From positions 1-45,572 of the forward strand of contig CALUUX010000027.1 in assembly GCA_944324085.1 (NCBI GenBank): a stretch of DNA of 45,572 bases, read 5' to 3'. The notes under the pieces were generated by a model. It had not been told where the DNA came from, made no database searches, and was given only the letters and a program-made list of their open reading frames with translations. The DNA comes from an uncultured Mailhella sp. (GTDB lineage Bacteria; Desulfobacterota; Desulfovibrionia; Desulfovibrionales; Desulfovibrionaceae). This document shows, one piece after another, positions 25,081 through 32,486 of this stretch. Both the position numbers and the translations under genes were made by a program. Each line of letters opens with the position of its first letter. The stretch's first letter is position 1.

Positions 25081-25515
25081 TCAGAGTTCTGAGGGAAAGG
25101 CGCAATCGCCGGGCATGGCGGCGAGGTCGCGCAGGGTTACGCTGTCGGCGTAGCGTTCTATGCAGTCTCCGAGCCCGCTCCAGAAACGCAGGGATGGGCA
25201 TTGACGCTGAAAACCGCAGATTTCGGCTTCCGGAGCGAGACAGTCCACCGGGGCGAGGCTGCCTTCCACAGCCCTCAGGATGTCGCCGGCCGTGCATTGT
25301 TCCGGAGGCATGGCCAGGCGATATCCGCCCTGACTGCCTCGTTCGCTCTTTATCAGACCCGCCCGGCTGAGAGGAACGATGATCTGTTCGAGATACTTGA
25401 GGCTGATGCGTTGCGCCTGAGCGATGCGCTTGAGCGGCGTATTGTCCTGCTGCGGTTGCCGGGCAAGTTCTATCATCACGCGGAGCGCGTAACGACTCTT
25501 GGTAAAGAATTTCAT
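25081..25515 (-). CDS. Rrf2-family regulator with Fe-S-type cysteines
   Basis: A 144-residue Rrf2 winged-helix protein. The N-terminus KFFTKSRYALRVMIELARQ and recognition segment ISLKYLEQIIVPLSRAGL are classic. SERGSQGGYRLA is the wing. Cysteines C92, C100 and C106 (spacing x7, x5) resemble the cluster ligands of IscR (x5, x5), so it may sense iron-sulfur status, oxygen or nitric oxide. The start at 25515 has AGGAG 7 nt upstream. It leads the DUF4037-TPR-DUF4125 genes, 45 nt apart, and most likely autoregulates that operon. Cluster binding is inferred from cysteine placement only. Confidence 0.93.
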   Translation of the reverse strand: MKFFTKSRYALRVMIELARQPQQDNTPLKRIAQAQRISLKYLEQIIVPLSRAGLIKSERGSQGGYRLAMPPEQCTAGDILRAVEGSLAPVDCLAPEAEICGFQRQCPSLRFWSGLGDCIERYADSVTLRDLAAMPGDCAFPSEL

Positions 25516-25920
25516 GGCTTCACTCCTGCAGTCTTTCTTCCTGTAGCATGGAGTTGCGCGCATGACCATAGCCGCTTCAGCGTGTGCGTGGAAATTTTCA
25601 GGGCGCAAGGTCGCGGGAAATGCGTGTTCGCACAGATCGCGTCGACGGATTGGCGGCGAGCCGCGTGGGAAGATAGGCGACGCGATCGCTCGAGGCTGGC
25701 TCTTGGCGGACGCGAGAAGATGACAATGTTGTCGCGCTTTTCAATATTGAAAAATTACGCTACCATTTTTCTTTAGATCGGGCTGCTGACAACGGTTTTC
25801 CGTCCTATTGACGAAGACTGCCCGTCTTGCCCCCCTTCGCGCTTTTGGGAAAGATGTTTTCGGATAAGGCGGGCCTTTTTCCGCGAAGGTCGCCGTTCAC
25901 CTGTAGCCCTTCTGATATCC
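25516..25920. other. 405-bp divergent intergenic region, Rrf2 / GntR
   Basis: No gene or RNA motif is recognised. The first 200 nt are GC-rich; from 25730 it becomes AT-rich and holds a 16-bp perfect palindrome (25738-25753). No convincing sigma70 promoter was found for either gene, and no open frame here resembles a known protein. Confidence 0.6.
25738..25753. promoter_or_regulatory. 16-bp perfect palindrome, candidate operator
   Basis: TTTTCAATATTGAAAA is an exact palindrome, 168 nt before the GntR gene and 223 nt before the Rrf2 gene. It could be bound by either regulator or by a Crp/Fnr-like protein; it does not match the GntR/FadR consensus. Confidence 0.45.
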
Positions 25921-26598
25921 ATGCAGTTTAAAAAAGAAACCTACAGCACCAAAGCGGCCGAATACATACGCGGCCTTATCCGTTCCGGAGTTCTTCAGCC
26001 CGGTCAGCCCGTGCGCGAGGCGCAGCTGTCGGAAACGCTCAACATCAGTCGCGCGCCCATACGCGAAGCGTTGCTCATGCTGGCTCATCATGGGCTTATC
26101 AGCTCCGAGCCGCAGAAAGGAAAATTTGTCCGTTCCATGAGCGCGAAGGAAATTTACGACAGTTATGTGGTCGCGGGCATCCTGGAAGGCGCGGCCGTGG
26201 CGCAGTCTCTTTCTCTGTGGCGGGACAAGGAACGCGCCGCCTTTGCCGACGTGATGCGCCGCCTTGACGAACAGGTGAATTACGCCGTCCATCTCGACAC
26301 GCTCGCCGAAATTGACGAAGCCTTCCACATGACGTTGCTTTCCGCCTGCACCAACGAGCGTCTTATAGAAATTGCGCGCACGTCCTGTTCCTCACTGGCG
26401 AAGTTTCTGTACTATACCTACTGGCGCACGTTGTTCACGCCCAAGGAATTTTACGACAGGCATCTTCTTATTGCCGAAGCCGTCAACGAAGGCGACGGCA
26501 GAACCATAGAAATGTCGCTGCGGCGGCACTATGAAGAAGTGGGACTTCGCCTGTCCGAGCTGGTGCACGACACTTCCGCGGAGAAAGCGAGCGTTTGA
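25921..26598 (+). CDS. GntR-family (FadR subfamily) regulator
   Basis: A 225-residue GntR protein. The N-terminal winged helix has VREAQLSETLNISRAPIREAL and GLISSEPQKGKFVR, the classic GntR recognition and wing pattern. The C-terminal all-helical FCD domain follows, with EIDEAFHMTLLSACTNERL carrying the conserved Asp/His metal-ligand region and RHLLIAEAVNEGD further ligand residues. Ligands of this group are usually small carboxylic acids. There is no clear Shine-Dalgarno before the ATG at 25921, so the start could be downstream, but the N-terminus looks normal. No target gene is adjacent on the same strand; a bidirectional terminator follows. Confidence 0.94.
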   Translation: MQFKKETYSTKAAEYIRGLIRSGVLQPGQPVREAQLSETLNISRAPIREALLMLAHHGLISSEPQKGKFVRSMSAKEIYDSYVVAGILEGAAVAQSLSLWRDKERAAFADVMRRLDEQVNYAVHLDTLAEIDEAFHMTLLSACTNERLIEIARTSCSSLAKFLYYTYWRTLFTPKEFYDRHLLIAEAVNEGDGRTIEMSLRRHYEEVGLRLSELVHDTSAEKASV

Positions 26599-26621
26599 CG
26601 GCTCGCCGCATCGTCCGAAAG

Positions 26622-26648
26622 AAAAAGCCCGCGTTTTGCGGGCTTTTT
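26622..26648. terminator. Bidirectional terminator, GntR gene and L,D-transpeptidase gene
   Basis: AAAAAGCCCGC (26622-26632), loop GTTTT, GCGGGCTTTTT (26638-26648). A- and T-rich flanks make it work for both convergent genes. Confidence 0.9.
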
Positions 26649-26650
26649 CG

Positions 26651-27700
26651 CTAGTTTTTTATCCACACTTCGCCGATGATATGGAATTCTCCGGCTTCGT
26701 CGGGCATCCAGTACAGGGCCTGAAGGCCGTGATGGTATTCTCCCCGGCGTTCATAGCTTTTGATGAAGCAGGAAACCCAGTATCCGGGTCCGGCCAGCAG
26801 CCGTATCCCTTCGCGATCGAGAAAGAGGTCCTTCTGTCTGCGGAAGTCGGCGCGCAGTCTCTTGCGAAGCGAGGAGAACTTTTCCCGACTGGCCCGCGGG
26901 TAGTTTTGCTTGTCGTACATGCTGAAGATGTTTTCCGAGTTCCGCATTCTGTTGTCCATCCAAAGCAGGGTCTGCCGCAGCACCTTTTCATCGTCGCCCG
27001 AAGGCGCGTCGAGAGCCTCGGGAGCGGGGGACGAGGCGAGCGCGGTTTCCGTGTGATCCGGCAGAGGCTGAGGGCGCGTTTCTTCGGGGGAAGGAAGCGT
27101 CGGAAGCGCGGGCGCGTCTATTTCAGGGTGCGGAGCGATGTCGAGGGGCGCGGGCGAAAGAGGGGCGAGGGCGATTTCCTGCGGGAAGGGCGCGCCTTCC
27201 AGATGTTCCGCGATGACGACGGGCGTGCCCGGAGCCAGAACGGGAAGAAGATCCGTGATTTCATGCTGGTCTATGGCCATGCAGCCGCGCGTGGTAAGGC
27301 CCTGAATGGGTTGCCCCTTGCTGTGCAGCCAGATGCCGCCGCCAGTTTTTCCTCTCAGTCTGTCCGCGGGATTGGGATAGTTCAGATTGAAGGCGTGCGG
27401 CCCGTACTCCATGAAGTCCAGTTTCTGGGTGATCTTGTGGGTGATGAAATAGACGCCTTCCGGCGTGCGCAGATCGCCTTCCTTTTGCTTGTCGCCTTCC
27501 ACGCGGCCGTGTATGCAGTCGAACTGTCGCGTGACGGAGGGCGCGTCGTTCGTCGTTTCCACCTGAAAAAGCTGTTTTCGAGCCTTGTCGGCGGCGAGGA
27601 AATAGGTCGGCGCGTGGGGAGCGAGCCGCGCCGTCCAGGAAGCGCAGGCAGGAGAGACGAGCGTCACGCAGAGGAGCAGAGGAAGAAGGAGGCGAAACAA
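26651..27700 (-). CDS. Secreted L,D-transpeptidase with C-terminal accessory domain
   Basis: A 349-residue exported protein. The signal peptide is FRLLLPLLLCVTLVSPACA. The YkuD catalytic domain spans about residues 30-165: HGRVEGDKQKEGDLRTPEG, IWLHSKG with the His, and TTRGCMAI with the nucleophilic Cys. A Pro-rich linker (about 175-235) precedes a C-terminal domain resembling the Cds6-type NTF2-like module. It forms 3-3 peptidoglycan crosslinks or attaches proteins to the wall in the periplasm. The start is TTG at 27700, preceded by AAGGAG 8 nt away; no ATG fits better. It ends at the shared bidirectional terminator. Confidence 0.9.
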   Translation of the reverse strand: MFRLLLPLLLCVTLVSPACASWTARLAPHAPTYFLAADKARKQLFQVETTNDAPSVTRQFDCIHGRVEGDKQKEGDLRTPEGVYFITHKITQKLDFMEYGPHAFNLNYPNPADRLRGKTGGGIWLHSKGQPIQGLTTRGCMAIDQHEITDLLPVLAPGTPVVIAEHLEGAPFPQEIALAPLSPAPLDIAPHPEIDAPALPTLPSPEETRPQPLPDHTETALASSPAPEALDAPSGDDEKVLRQTLLWMDNRMRNSENIFSMYDKQNYPRASREKFSSLRKRLRADFRRQKDLFLDREGIRLLAGPGYWVSCFIKSYERRGEYHHGLQALYWMPDEAGEFHIIGEVWIKN

Positions 27701-27777
27701 GGGAGTCTCCTTGAGTTGAAGGCGGCTAACGGTTGCCTTTTCTTTTTAAGAAAAATTGTTCGGGAAGACAATGGCGG

Positions 27778-27823
27778 AAAAATAACGAACGCCGCCTCCG
27801 GATTTCCGGAAGCGGCGTTCGTT
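27778..27823 (-). terminator. Terminator of purB
   Basis: AACGAACGCCGC (27784-27795) pairs with GCGGCGTTCGTT (27812-27823), with an inner TCCGG/CCGGA stem and loop ATTT. The minus strand continues ATTTTT. Confidence 0.92.
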
Positions 27824-27841
27824 CATGGCGCGGGGCGCGGA

Positions 27842-29140
27842 TTATTTTTCCGCGAGCACGCGGTCGACGATTTCGTTTTCGTAGCGGGTGTAGTGCTTGA
27901 TGTCGAAAATGGCGTCGAGTTCGGCGGGGGTGAGGTGGGCCTGGATTTCCTCGTCAGCGCGGATGAGATCGGGGAAGGGCTTGTGGGTTTCCCAGCTTTC
28001 CATGGCGCGTTTCTGCACGACCACATAGGCCTGCTGACGGGGCATGTCCTTTTCGACGAGAGCGGTGAGCACGCGCTGCGAGAAGAAGAGTCCGTAGCTG
28101 CCCCACAGGTTGCGTTCCACGTTTTCCGGCAGGATGCGCAGCCCCTGAAGCAGGCGGGTCAGGCGATGCAGCACATAGTCCATGAGAATGGTGGAGTCGG
28201 GGGTGATGATGCGTTCCACCGAGGAATGGCTGATGTCGCGTTCGTGCCACAGGGCCTGATTTTCCAGCGCGGCGAAGGCGTTGGAGCGGATGACGCGAGC
28301 CAGGCCGCACATGTTTTCGGCGGAAATGGGATTGCGTTTGTGGGGCATGGCGGAAGAGCCTTTCTGACCTTTGGCGAAACCTTCTTCCACTTCGTGCACT
28401 TCCGTGCGCTGGAGATGACGCAGTTCCACGCAGATGCGTTCCACGGTGCCCGCGGCGATGGCGAGAGCCGTGAAGTAGTGCGCGTAGCGGTCGCGCTGCA
28501 CGATCTGGGTGGAAATAATGTCGGGTTTGAGGCCGAGAATTTCGCAGGCGCGGGCTTCCACGGCGGGGGTCACGACGGTGTAGGTGCCCATGGCGCCGGA
28601 GATCTTGCCGGTGCGGATGTCTTCGATGGCGTCGGCGAAGCGTTTTTTGTCGCGCAGGAATTCCGCGTAGAAGCCGGCGAACTTGAAGCCGTAGGTCACG
28701 GGTTCGCCGTGGACGCCGTGAGAGCGGCCCATGCAGATGAGGCCCTGATGCTTGCGGATGAAGTCGCGCAGCGTGCCGAGCACGAGATCGAAGCCGTCCA
28801 TGATGATGTTGCCGGCTTCCACCATCTGCAAGGCCATGGCTGTGTCCACGATGTCGGAAGAAGTGCAGCCCAGATGGATGAAGCGGGCGGAGGGGCCTAT
28901 CTTCTGTTCGAGATAGGTGAGGAAGGCGATGATGTCATGACGGGTCACGGTTTCGATTTCGAGGATCTTGTCCACATCGAAGTCCACGTCCTGCATGATG
29001 TTCTTCAGGTCTTCGTCGGGAATGACGCCCTGTTCGTTCCAGGCGCGGCAGACGGCCTGTTCCACTTTGAACCAGTAGCGGTAACGGTTTTCCAGAGTCC
29101 AGAGTCCGGCCATTTCAGGCCGGGAGTAACGTTCGATCAT
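27842..29140 (-). CDS. purB: Adenylosuccinate lyase
   Basis: A 432-residue fumarase/aspartase-superfamily lyase, catalysing two steps of purine synthesis (SAICAR to AICAR, and adenylosuccinate to AMP). GSSAMPHKRNPISAE is the family signature with the flexible active-site loop; FIHLGCTSSDIVDTA holds the conserved TS-D motif and MGRSHGVHGEPVTYG the catalytic-His region. The start at 29140 (MIERYSRPEMAGLW) is the normal PurB N-terminus and follows GAGGT. The FmdB-type gene stops 8 nt upstream (stop at 29149), so the two are likely co-transcribed. Confidence 0.97.
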   Translation of the reverse strand: MIERYSRPEMAGLWTLENRYRYWFKVEQAVCRAWNEQGVIPDEDLKNIMQDVDFDVDKILEIETVTRHDIIAFLTYLEQKIGPSARFIHLGCTSSDIVDTAMALQMVEAGNIIMDGFDLVLGTLRDFIRKHQGLICMGRSHGVHGEPVTYGFKFAGFYAEFLRDKKRFADAIEDIRTGKISGAMGTYTVVTPAVEARACEILGLKPDIISTQIVQRDRYAHYFTALAIAAGTVERICVELRHLQRTEVHEVEEGFAKGQKGSSAMPHKRNPISAENMCGLARVIRSNAFAALENQALWHERDISHSSVERIITPDSTILMDYVLHRLTRLLQGLRILPENVERNLWGSYGLFFSQRVLTALVEKDMPRQQAYVVVQKRAMESWETHKPFPDLIRADEEIQAHLTPAELDAIFDIKHYTRYENEIVDRVLAEK

Positions 29141-29148
29141 GGCGACCT

Positions 29149-29469
29149 CTATTTCGTTCCGGCGGGCGTTTCCGCGCTTTTCGCGGGGGCCGGGCTTTCG
29201 GTTTTTGCCGTGGCGGAGCTTCCTTCTTCCGGTTTCGCGTCGGAAACGGAAGGCACGCCCTTGCTCTTGTCGAAAAGGTTGCTGGTTCCGTGCCCGTAAG
29301 ACGAGGCGAACCAGCCGCCGCCTTTGAGGATGAAGGACGTGTTGGAAATCACCCGATGGCAGATTTCGCCGCAGTCGGGGCAGGGCTGGGTTTCGGCGTC
29401 GTCGCTGGAACGGAGCCATTCTTCAAAGGTTTTACGGCAATGAGGGCAGGCGTATTCGTAGATAGGCAT
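29149..29469 (-). CDS. FmdB-type zinc ribbon protein
   Basis: A 106-residue small protein with the FmdB/CxxC_CxxC_SSSS N-terminal zinc ribbon: MPIYEYACPHCRKTFEEW, then CPDCGE. The two CxxC pairs bind one zinc. FILKGGGWFASSYG is the family's usual follow-up. The C-terminal 40 residues are Ala/Pro/Ser/Lys-rich and look disordered. It is often a regulatory or accessory protein; no function is established. The start at 29469 has only a weak ribosome site. It lies 8 nt upstream of purB in the same direction. Confidence 0.9.
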   Translation of the reverse strand: MPIYEYACPHCRKTFEEWLRSSDDAETQPCPDCGEICHRVISNTSFILKGGGWFASSYGHGTSNLFDKSKGVPSVSDAKPEEGSSATAKTESPAPAKSAETPAGTK

Positions 29470-29490
29470 GGGGAAAGAAAGGGTTAAGCG

Positions 29491-29533
29491 AAAAAAACAG
29501 GAACGGCGTGCCTGCAGAAAAGCCGACACGCCG
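29491..29533 (-). terminator. Terminator of the 36-residue basic protein gene
   Basis: CGGCGTG (29504-29510) and CACGCCG (29527-29533) form a perfect stem; on the minus strand it is followed by TTCCTG and seven T (29497-29491). Confidence 0.7.
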
Positions 29534-29580
29534 GAAACTGACTCTGCAACCGGAAGGCCGCAGGAACCCGCGAACCAGAC

Positions 29581-29691
29581 TTACTTCTTGGCAGCGGCCT
29601 TGGCTTCGTGGATGCGTTCCTTGATGCGCTTGGCGCGACGATGACGACGGCGATCAAGTTCCTTGGCGCGTTCAATCTTTTTATGGGCCAT
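29581..29691 (-). CDS. 36-residue Lys/Arg-rich small protein
   Basis: A very short gene encoding 36 residues, MAHKKIERAKELDRRRHRRA and on to AKAAAKK. Sixteen of the 36 are Lys or Arg, with five acidic residues, so it should be a basic amphipathic helix likely to bind nucleic acid or the ribosome. It is not a recognisable S21, L34 or THX. The gene looks complete and real: ATG at 29691 with AAGGAG 7 nt upstream, a good promoter (TGGACA-17-TATACA) and a terminator. It is monocistronic and divergent from the thioesterase gene. I do not recognise a family; a ribosome-associated role is only a guess. Confidence 0.75.
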   Translation of the reverse strand: MAHKKIERAKELDRRRHRRAKRIKERIHEAKAAAKK

Positions 29692-29724
29692 GAGATTGCT
29701 CCTTAAAAGAAAATGTATCCAGAA

Positions 29725-29753
29725 TGTATAAACTCTCCAGAGACGGCTGTCCA
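29725..29753 (-). promoter_or_regulatory. Promoter of the 36-residue protein gene
   Basis: On the minus strand TGGACA (29753-29748), a 17-nt spacer, then TATACA (29730-29725). The -35 matches 5 of 6, the -10 4 of 6; the start codon is 34 nt downstream. Confidence 0.65.
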
Positions 29754-29829
29754 GTGAAAGAAAGGCGTCCGGCAAGCGCGACGCGGGCATTTCCCGCTTT
29801 TTTTCGAACGGGGGGAGCGCGACGTCGGC

Positions 29830-29858
29830 TTGCCATGCCGCTGCGCCGCGCGTATGCT
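29830..29858 (+). promoter_or_regulatory. Promoter of the thioesterase / RluD-CoaE genes
   Basis: TTGCCA (29830-29835), a 17-nt spacer, then TATGCT (29853-29858), 39 nt before the ATG at 29897. Confidence 0.55.
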
Positions 29859-29896
29859 CGCGCCCTGAAACGATTTTTAACGAGAAGGAAAAAGAT

Positions 29897-30301
29897 ATGT
29901 TCGAGCTTATCACGGAGGGCACGCTGGCTGGCCTGTTGGGCGTCACGGTGGATCATTTTGACGAGGAGGGGAGAGGCGCGGTTTCCATGCCCATGGATTC
30001 CCGGCATCTCAACGTTCTCGGCAACGCGCACGGCGGCGCCATATTCACGCTGGCCGACATGGCCTTCGCCGCCGGATGCCGCGGCGCGGGCCTTCTGTGC
30101 GTGAGCGCGCAGTGCTCCATCTCCTATCTTCTGCCCGGAACGTGCGGGCCGCTGCGCGCGGAAGCGACGCCCGTGAAGCTCGGCCGCACGCTCGCCGTGT
30201 TCGATATCATGGTGTACGACGGCGAGGGGCGGAATATCGCCAAGGCCGTCATGACCGGTTATGTGTTGAGGCGGCTGACCGACGGAGAGAAGCATGACTG
30301 A
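29897..30301 (+). CDS. PaaI-family hotdog-fold thioesterase
   Basis: A 134-residue hotdog-fold thioesterase. HLNVLGNAHGGAIFTLADMAFAA is the PaaI/YbgC-like signature with the catalytic Asp and Gly-rich loop (G/N-x-x-H-G-G). It hydrolyses an acyl-CoA, often an aryl- or medium-chain thioester. The start at 29897 follows AAGGA. The next gene begins at 30294, 8 nt inside this one, so the pair is translationally coupled. Since the C-terminal part of the next gene makes CoA, a link to CoA turnover is tempting but unproven. Confidence 0.92.
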   Translation: MFELITEGTLAGLLGVTVDHFDEEGRGAVSMPMDSRHLNVLGNAHGGAIFTLADMAFAAGCRGAGLLCVSAQCSISYLLPGTCGPLRAEATPVKLGRTLAVFDIMVYDGEGRNIAKAVMTGYVLRRLTDGEKHD

Positions 30302-31952
30302 TATGCGCGATCCGCGGGAGACGGAGGAGCTGGAATTTTCCGACGACGACGCGACGCCTCCCTCCGACGAGGGAGAAGCGCGTCGGTTCACCGTGCCCGC
30401 GGGAACGAAGAAAATGCGGCTGGACGCGTTTCTCGGTTCCGCGGCGGAGCTTTCCCGCAGCCGCGTCAAGAAGCTGGTGGAACGGGGCGATTGTCTGGTG
30501 GACGGCGTTTGTTGTTCCGACGCCGATTTTCGAGTGCGTCCCGGCCAGACGGTGGAGCTGCGCATGCCCGGAGCCTCGGAGGAACTTGCGCCGGAGGAAG
30601 GTCCGCTGGACGTCGTGTACGCCGACGACGACATAGCGGTGATTGACAAGCCCGCCGGATTGACCATGCATCCCTGCCCGAGTTGTCCCTCTGGAACGCT
30701 GGTGCATCGTCTGCTGGCCCGGTTTCCGCAACTGGCGCTTCAGGAAGGGCCGCGTCCAGGCGTCGTGCATCGGCTGGACAAGGACACGTCGGGTCTGGTC
30801 ATCGTCGCGCTTTCGGAGAGAGCCCGGCTCCGGCTTATTGAGGATTTTGCCGCGCGTCGGGTGCGTAAGACCTATCTGGCCGTGACGCGCGGCGTGCCTC
30901 CTCTCGAAGGGACGAGCGACCTGCCCATCGGTCGCCATCCGTCGATAAAGACGCGCATGGCCGTAGTGCCGGAGGACAAGGGCGGGCGTTCCGCGCTGAC
31001 GAAGTGGCGCGCGTTGTACGTTTCGCCGTCCGGACGCTTCGCGCTGCTGGCCGTGCGCCTGTTTACCGGCCGGACGCATCAGATACGCGTGCATCTCGCG
31101 CAGGCGGGCTTTCCGTTGTGGGGGGACGCCGTGTACGGGCCGGAAGATAAAACGTCACCCGCGTCGAGGCAACTTTTGCACGCCTGGAAGCTGGAGTTCG
31201 AACATCCCGTCAGCGGTCGGGCGATGCGTTTCGTTTGCCCTCCGCCGGAGGATTTTCCCCGCGCCATGCTTGCGCTGGAAAAGAAGACGCGGCGCGTCAT
31301 TCTCACGGGCATGCCCGGTTGCGGAAAGTCCGCCGTGCTGGCGCGGATGGAAGCGAGGGGCGTTCCCGTCTGGAGCGCGGACGGCGCGGTGGCGTCCCAG
31401 TACCGGCCCGGAGCGGACGGCTGGCATCTCATGCGTCAGCGTTGGGGGGACGCGTTTTTCGACGACGACGGAACGGTGAATCGGGGAAAGCTGACCAGTC
31501 TGCTGGCTTCCGCGCCCGGCATGCGTCGCGAATTGGAACGCATGATTCATCCGCTGGTGAGGGACGCCATGGAGGCGTTTTTTCTTCGCGCGCAATCATG
31601 CGGCGCGGCGGTCGCCGTGGCCGAAGTTCCGTTGTGGTTTGAGACCGGATGGACCTGTCCGGGGGCGGATATCGCGGTGATAACGTGTCCCGACGGGATT
31701 CGTCACGAACGCCTGCGCGCGACCAGAAACTGGAGCGACGCGAAGATCGCCGCCGTGGAGAGCTGGCAGTGGAAGCAGGAGGATAAAATCGCCGCGGCCG
31801 ATCTTCTGATCCGCAACGATGGAACGTTGGAGGATCTGGACGAAGAAGTGGGAGCGTTTCTTGAGGTTCTTTCGAAAAGGGCCCGGAACGAAGAAGAGAA
31901 GCTTTGCGCGACATGGCGCCGCCTGTGGGACGGAGAGACCTCGCCGTCATGA
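30294..31952 (+). CDS. Fusion: RluA/RluD-type pseudouridine synthase + dephospho-CoA kinase
   Basis: A 552-residue two-enzyme fusion. Residues about 38-95 form an S4 RNA-binding domain, and about 105-320 the RluA/RluD catalytic domain with HRLDKDTSGLV (catalytic Asp near 162) and the end motif FTGRTHQIRVHL. From about 335 it is dephospho-CoA kinase: P-loop TGMPGCGKSAVL (339-347), WSADGAVASQY, then GTVNRGKLTSLL, MIHPLVRDAM and VAEVPLWFETGW, all CoaE positions. The first module modifies rRNA; the second makes CoA from dephospho-CoA. No separate coaE or rluD occurs in the window. It overlaps the thioesterase gene by 8 nt. Fusion is certain, substrate site on RNA is not. Confidence 0.93.
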   Translation: MTDMRDPRETEELEFSDDDATPPSDEGEARRFTVPAGTKKMRLDAFLGSAAELSRSRVKKLVERGDCLVDGVCCSDADFRVRPGQTVELRMPGASEELAPEEGPLDVVYADDDIAVIDKPAGLTMHPCPSCPSGTLVHRLLARFPQLALQEGPRPGVVHRLDKDTSGLVIVALSERARLRLIEDFAARRVRKTYLAVTRGVPPLEGTSDLPIGRHPSIKTRMAVVPEDKGGRSALTKWRALYVSPSGRFALLAVRLFTGRTHQIRVHLAQAGFPLWGDAVYGPEDKTSPASRQLLHAWKLEFEHPVSGRAMRFVCPPPEDFPRAMLALEKKTRRVILTGMPGCGKSAVLARMEARGVPVWSADGAVASQYRPGADGWHLMRQRWGDAFFDDDGTVNRGKLTSLLASAPGMRRELERMIHPLVRDAMEAFFLRAQSCGAAVAVAEVPLWFETGWTCPGADIAVITCPDGIRHERLRATRNWSDAKIAAVESWQWKQEDKIAAADLLIRNDGTLEDLDEEVGAFLEVLSKRARNEEEKLCATWRRLWDGETSPS

Positions 31953-32204
31953 GGCGTCCGGTCGCGCCGCGACGGCCGGACAAAGGGAAGACGCGAACGC
32001 GTCCGTCTGCGGAGCTCTGCCCTGGTTTTCTTGCATGGTGTTTTTTGTCCGCGGCGTTGTTCCGTGTTTTGCCCGCTCAAGAGCGACGCGTCCCTTGCGG
32101 AACGTGGGCTGAGATTTTTATGTATTAGAAGCGCGGCATGGCGGGCCGAACTTGTACGCTCGACTCTATGATTAGGCAATATTGTATCGACAGCGTCGCA
32201 TTTA

Positions 32205-32218
32205 ATACATTAATGTAT
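32205..32218. repeat. 14-bp perfect palindrome
   Basis: ATACATTAATGTAT is an exact palindrome, 26 nt upstream of the first terminator stem. It could be an operator over a small-RNA promoter; no known consensus is matched. Confidence 0.45.
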
Positions 32219-32243
32219 CAATACTAGAAAAAAACGTTTCTTC

Positions 32244-32279
32244 AGCGCGGCCTTTTGAGGATATCTCCCGCGCTTTTTT
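32244..32279 (+). terminator. Terminator with no upstream gene (possible sRNA end)
   Basis: AGCGCGG (32244-32250) pairs with CCGCGCT (32268-32274), with inner GAGG/TCTC bases and six T (32274-32279). It is nearly 300 nt after the nearest gene. Confidence 0.65.
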
Positions 32280-32315
32280 CTTCACGTTCGGCTTTTCTTC
32301 ACGGAAAAAGGGTAT

Positions 32316-32363
32316 GGAGAGACGCTCCTTATGAGAGCGCGGGAGGCGGAGCGTTCCTTTTTT
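32316..32363 (+). terminator. Second tandem terminator
   Basis: ACGCTCC (32322-32328) pairs with GGAGCGT (32348-32354), extended by GGA/TCC across a 3-nt bulge, followed by six T (32358-32363). It lies 37 nt after the first terminator with no gene between. Confidence 0.6.
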
Positions 32364-32424
32364 GTTCTTATATTTCAGCGTTATGCCGACAATAAAAAAA
32401 AGAGGCTCATAACGGACCTTTTTT

Positions 32425-32454
32425 TTGGACAACATGGTACATATTTTGCATTAT
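32425..32454 (+). promoter_or_regulatory. Promoter of the ATP-grasp/alpha-E/M14 operon
   Basis: TTGGAC (32425-32430), an 18-nt spacer, then CATTAT (32449-32454), 33 nt before the first start codon. The leader contains an AAGGAGG that is followed by no start codon. Confidence 0.5.
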
Positions 32455-32486
32455 TAAGGAGGAACATATTCAAGCAGGAGTCCGAC

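Larger units (their letters stand above)
31953..32486. other. 534-bp intergenic region before the ATP-grasp operon
   Basis: No protein gene is supported. A GTCCGG/CCGGAC hairpin (31956-31981) directly follows the RluD-CoaE stop but lacks a T run. The rest, AT-rich from about 32110, holds a 14-bp palindrome, two plus-strand terminators, an A8/T8 pair (32394-32401, 32419-32426) and the operon promoter. The two terminators suggest one or two short non-coding transcripts. Confidence 0.6.

Noticed and set aside
26531..29299. Plus-strand open frame of 922 codons opposite the L,D-transpeptidase and purB genes
   Set aside because: It is antisense to two genes with clear family motifs, its composition is His/Gly/Arg-rich and low in hydrophobic cores, and long antisense frames are common in GC-rich DNA.
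32202..32435. 77-codon minus-strand frame in the gap before the ATP-grasp operon
   Set aside because: Its Lys-rich composition comes from the A/T runs; it spans two terminators and the operon promoter and has no ribosome site.
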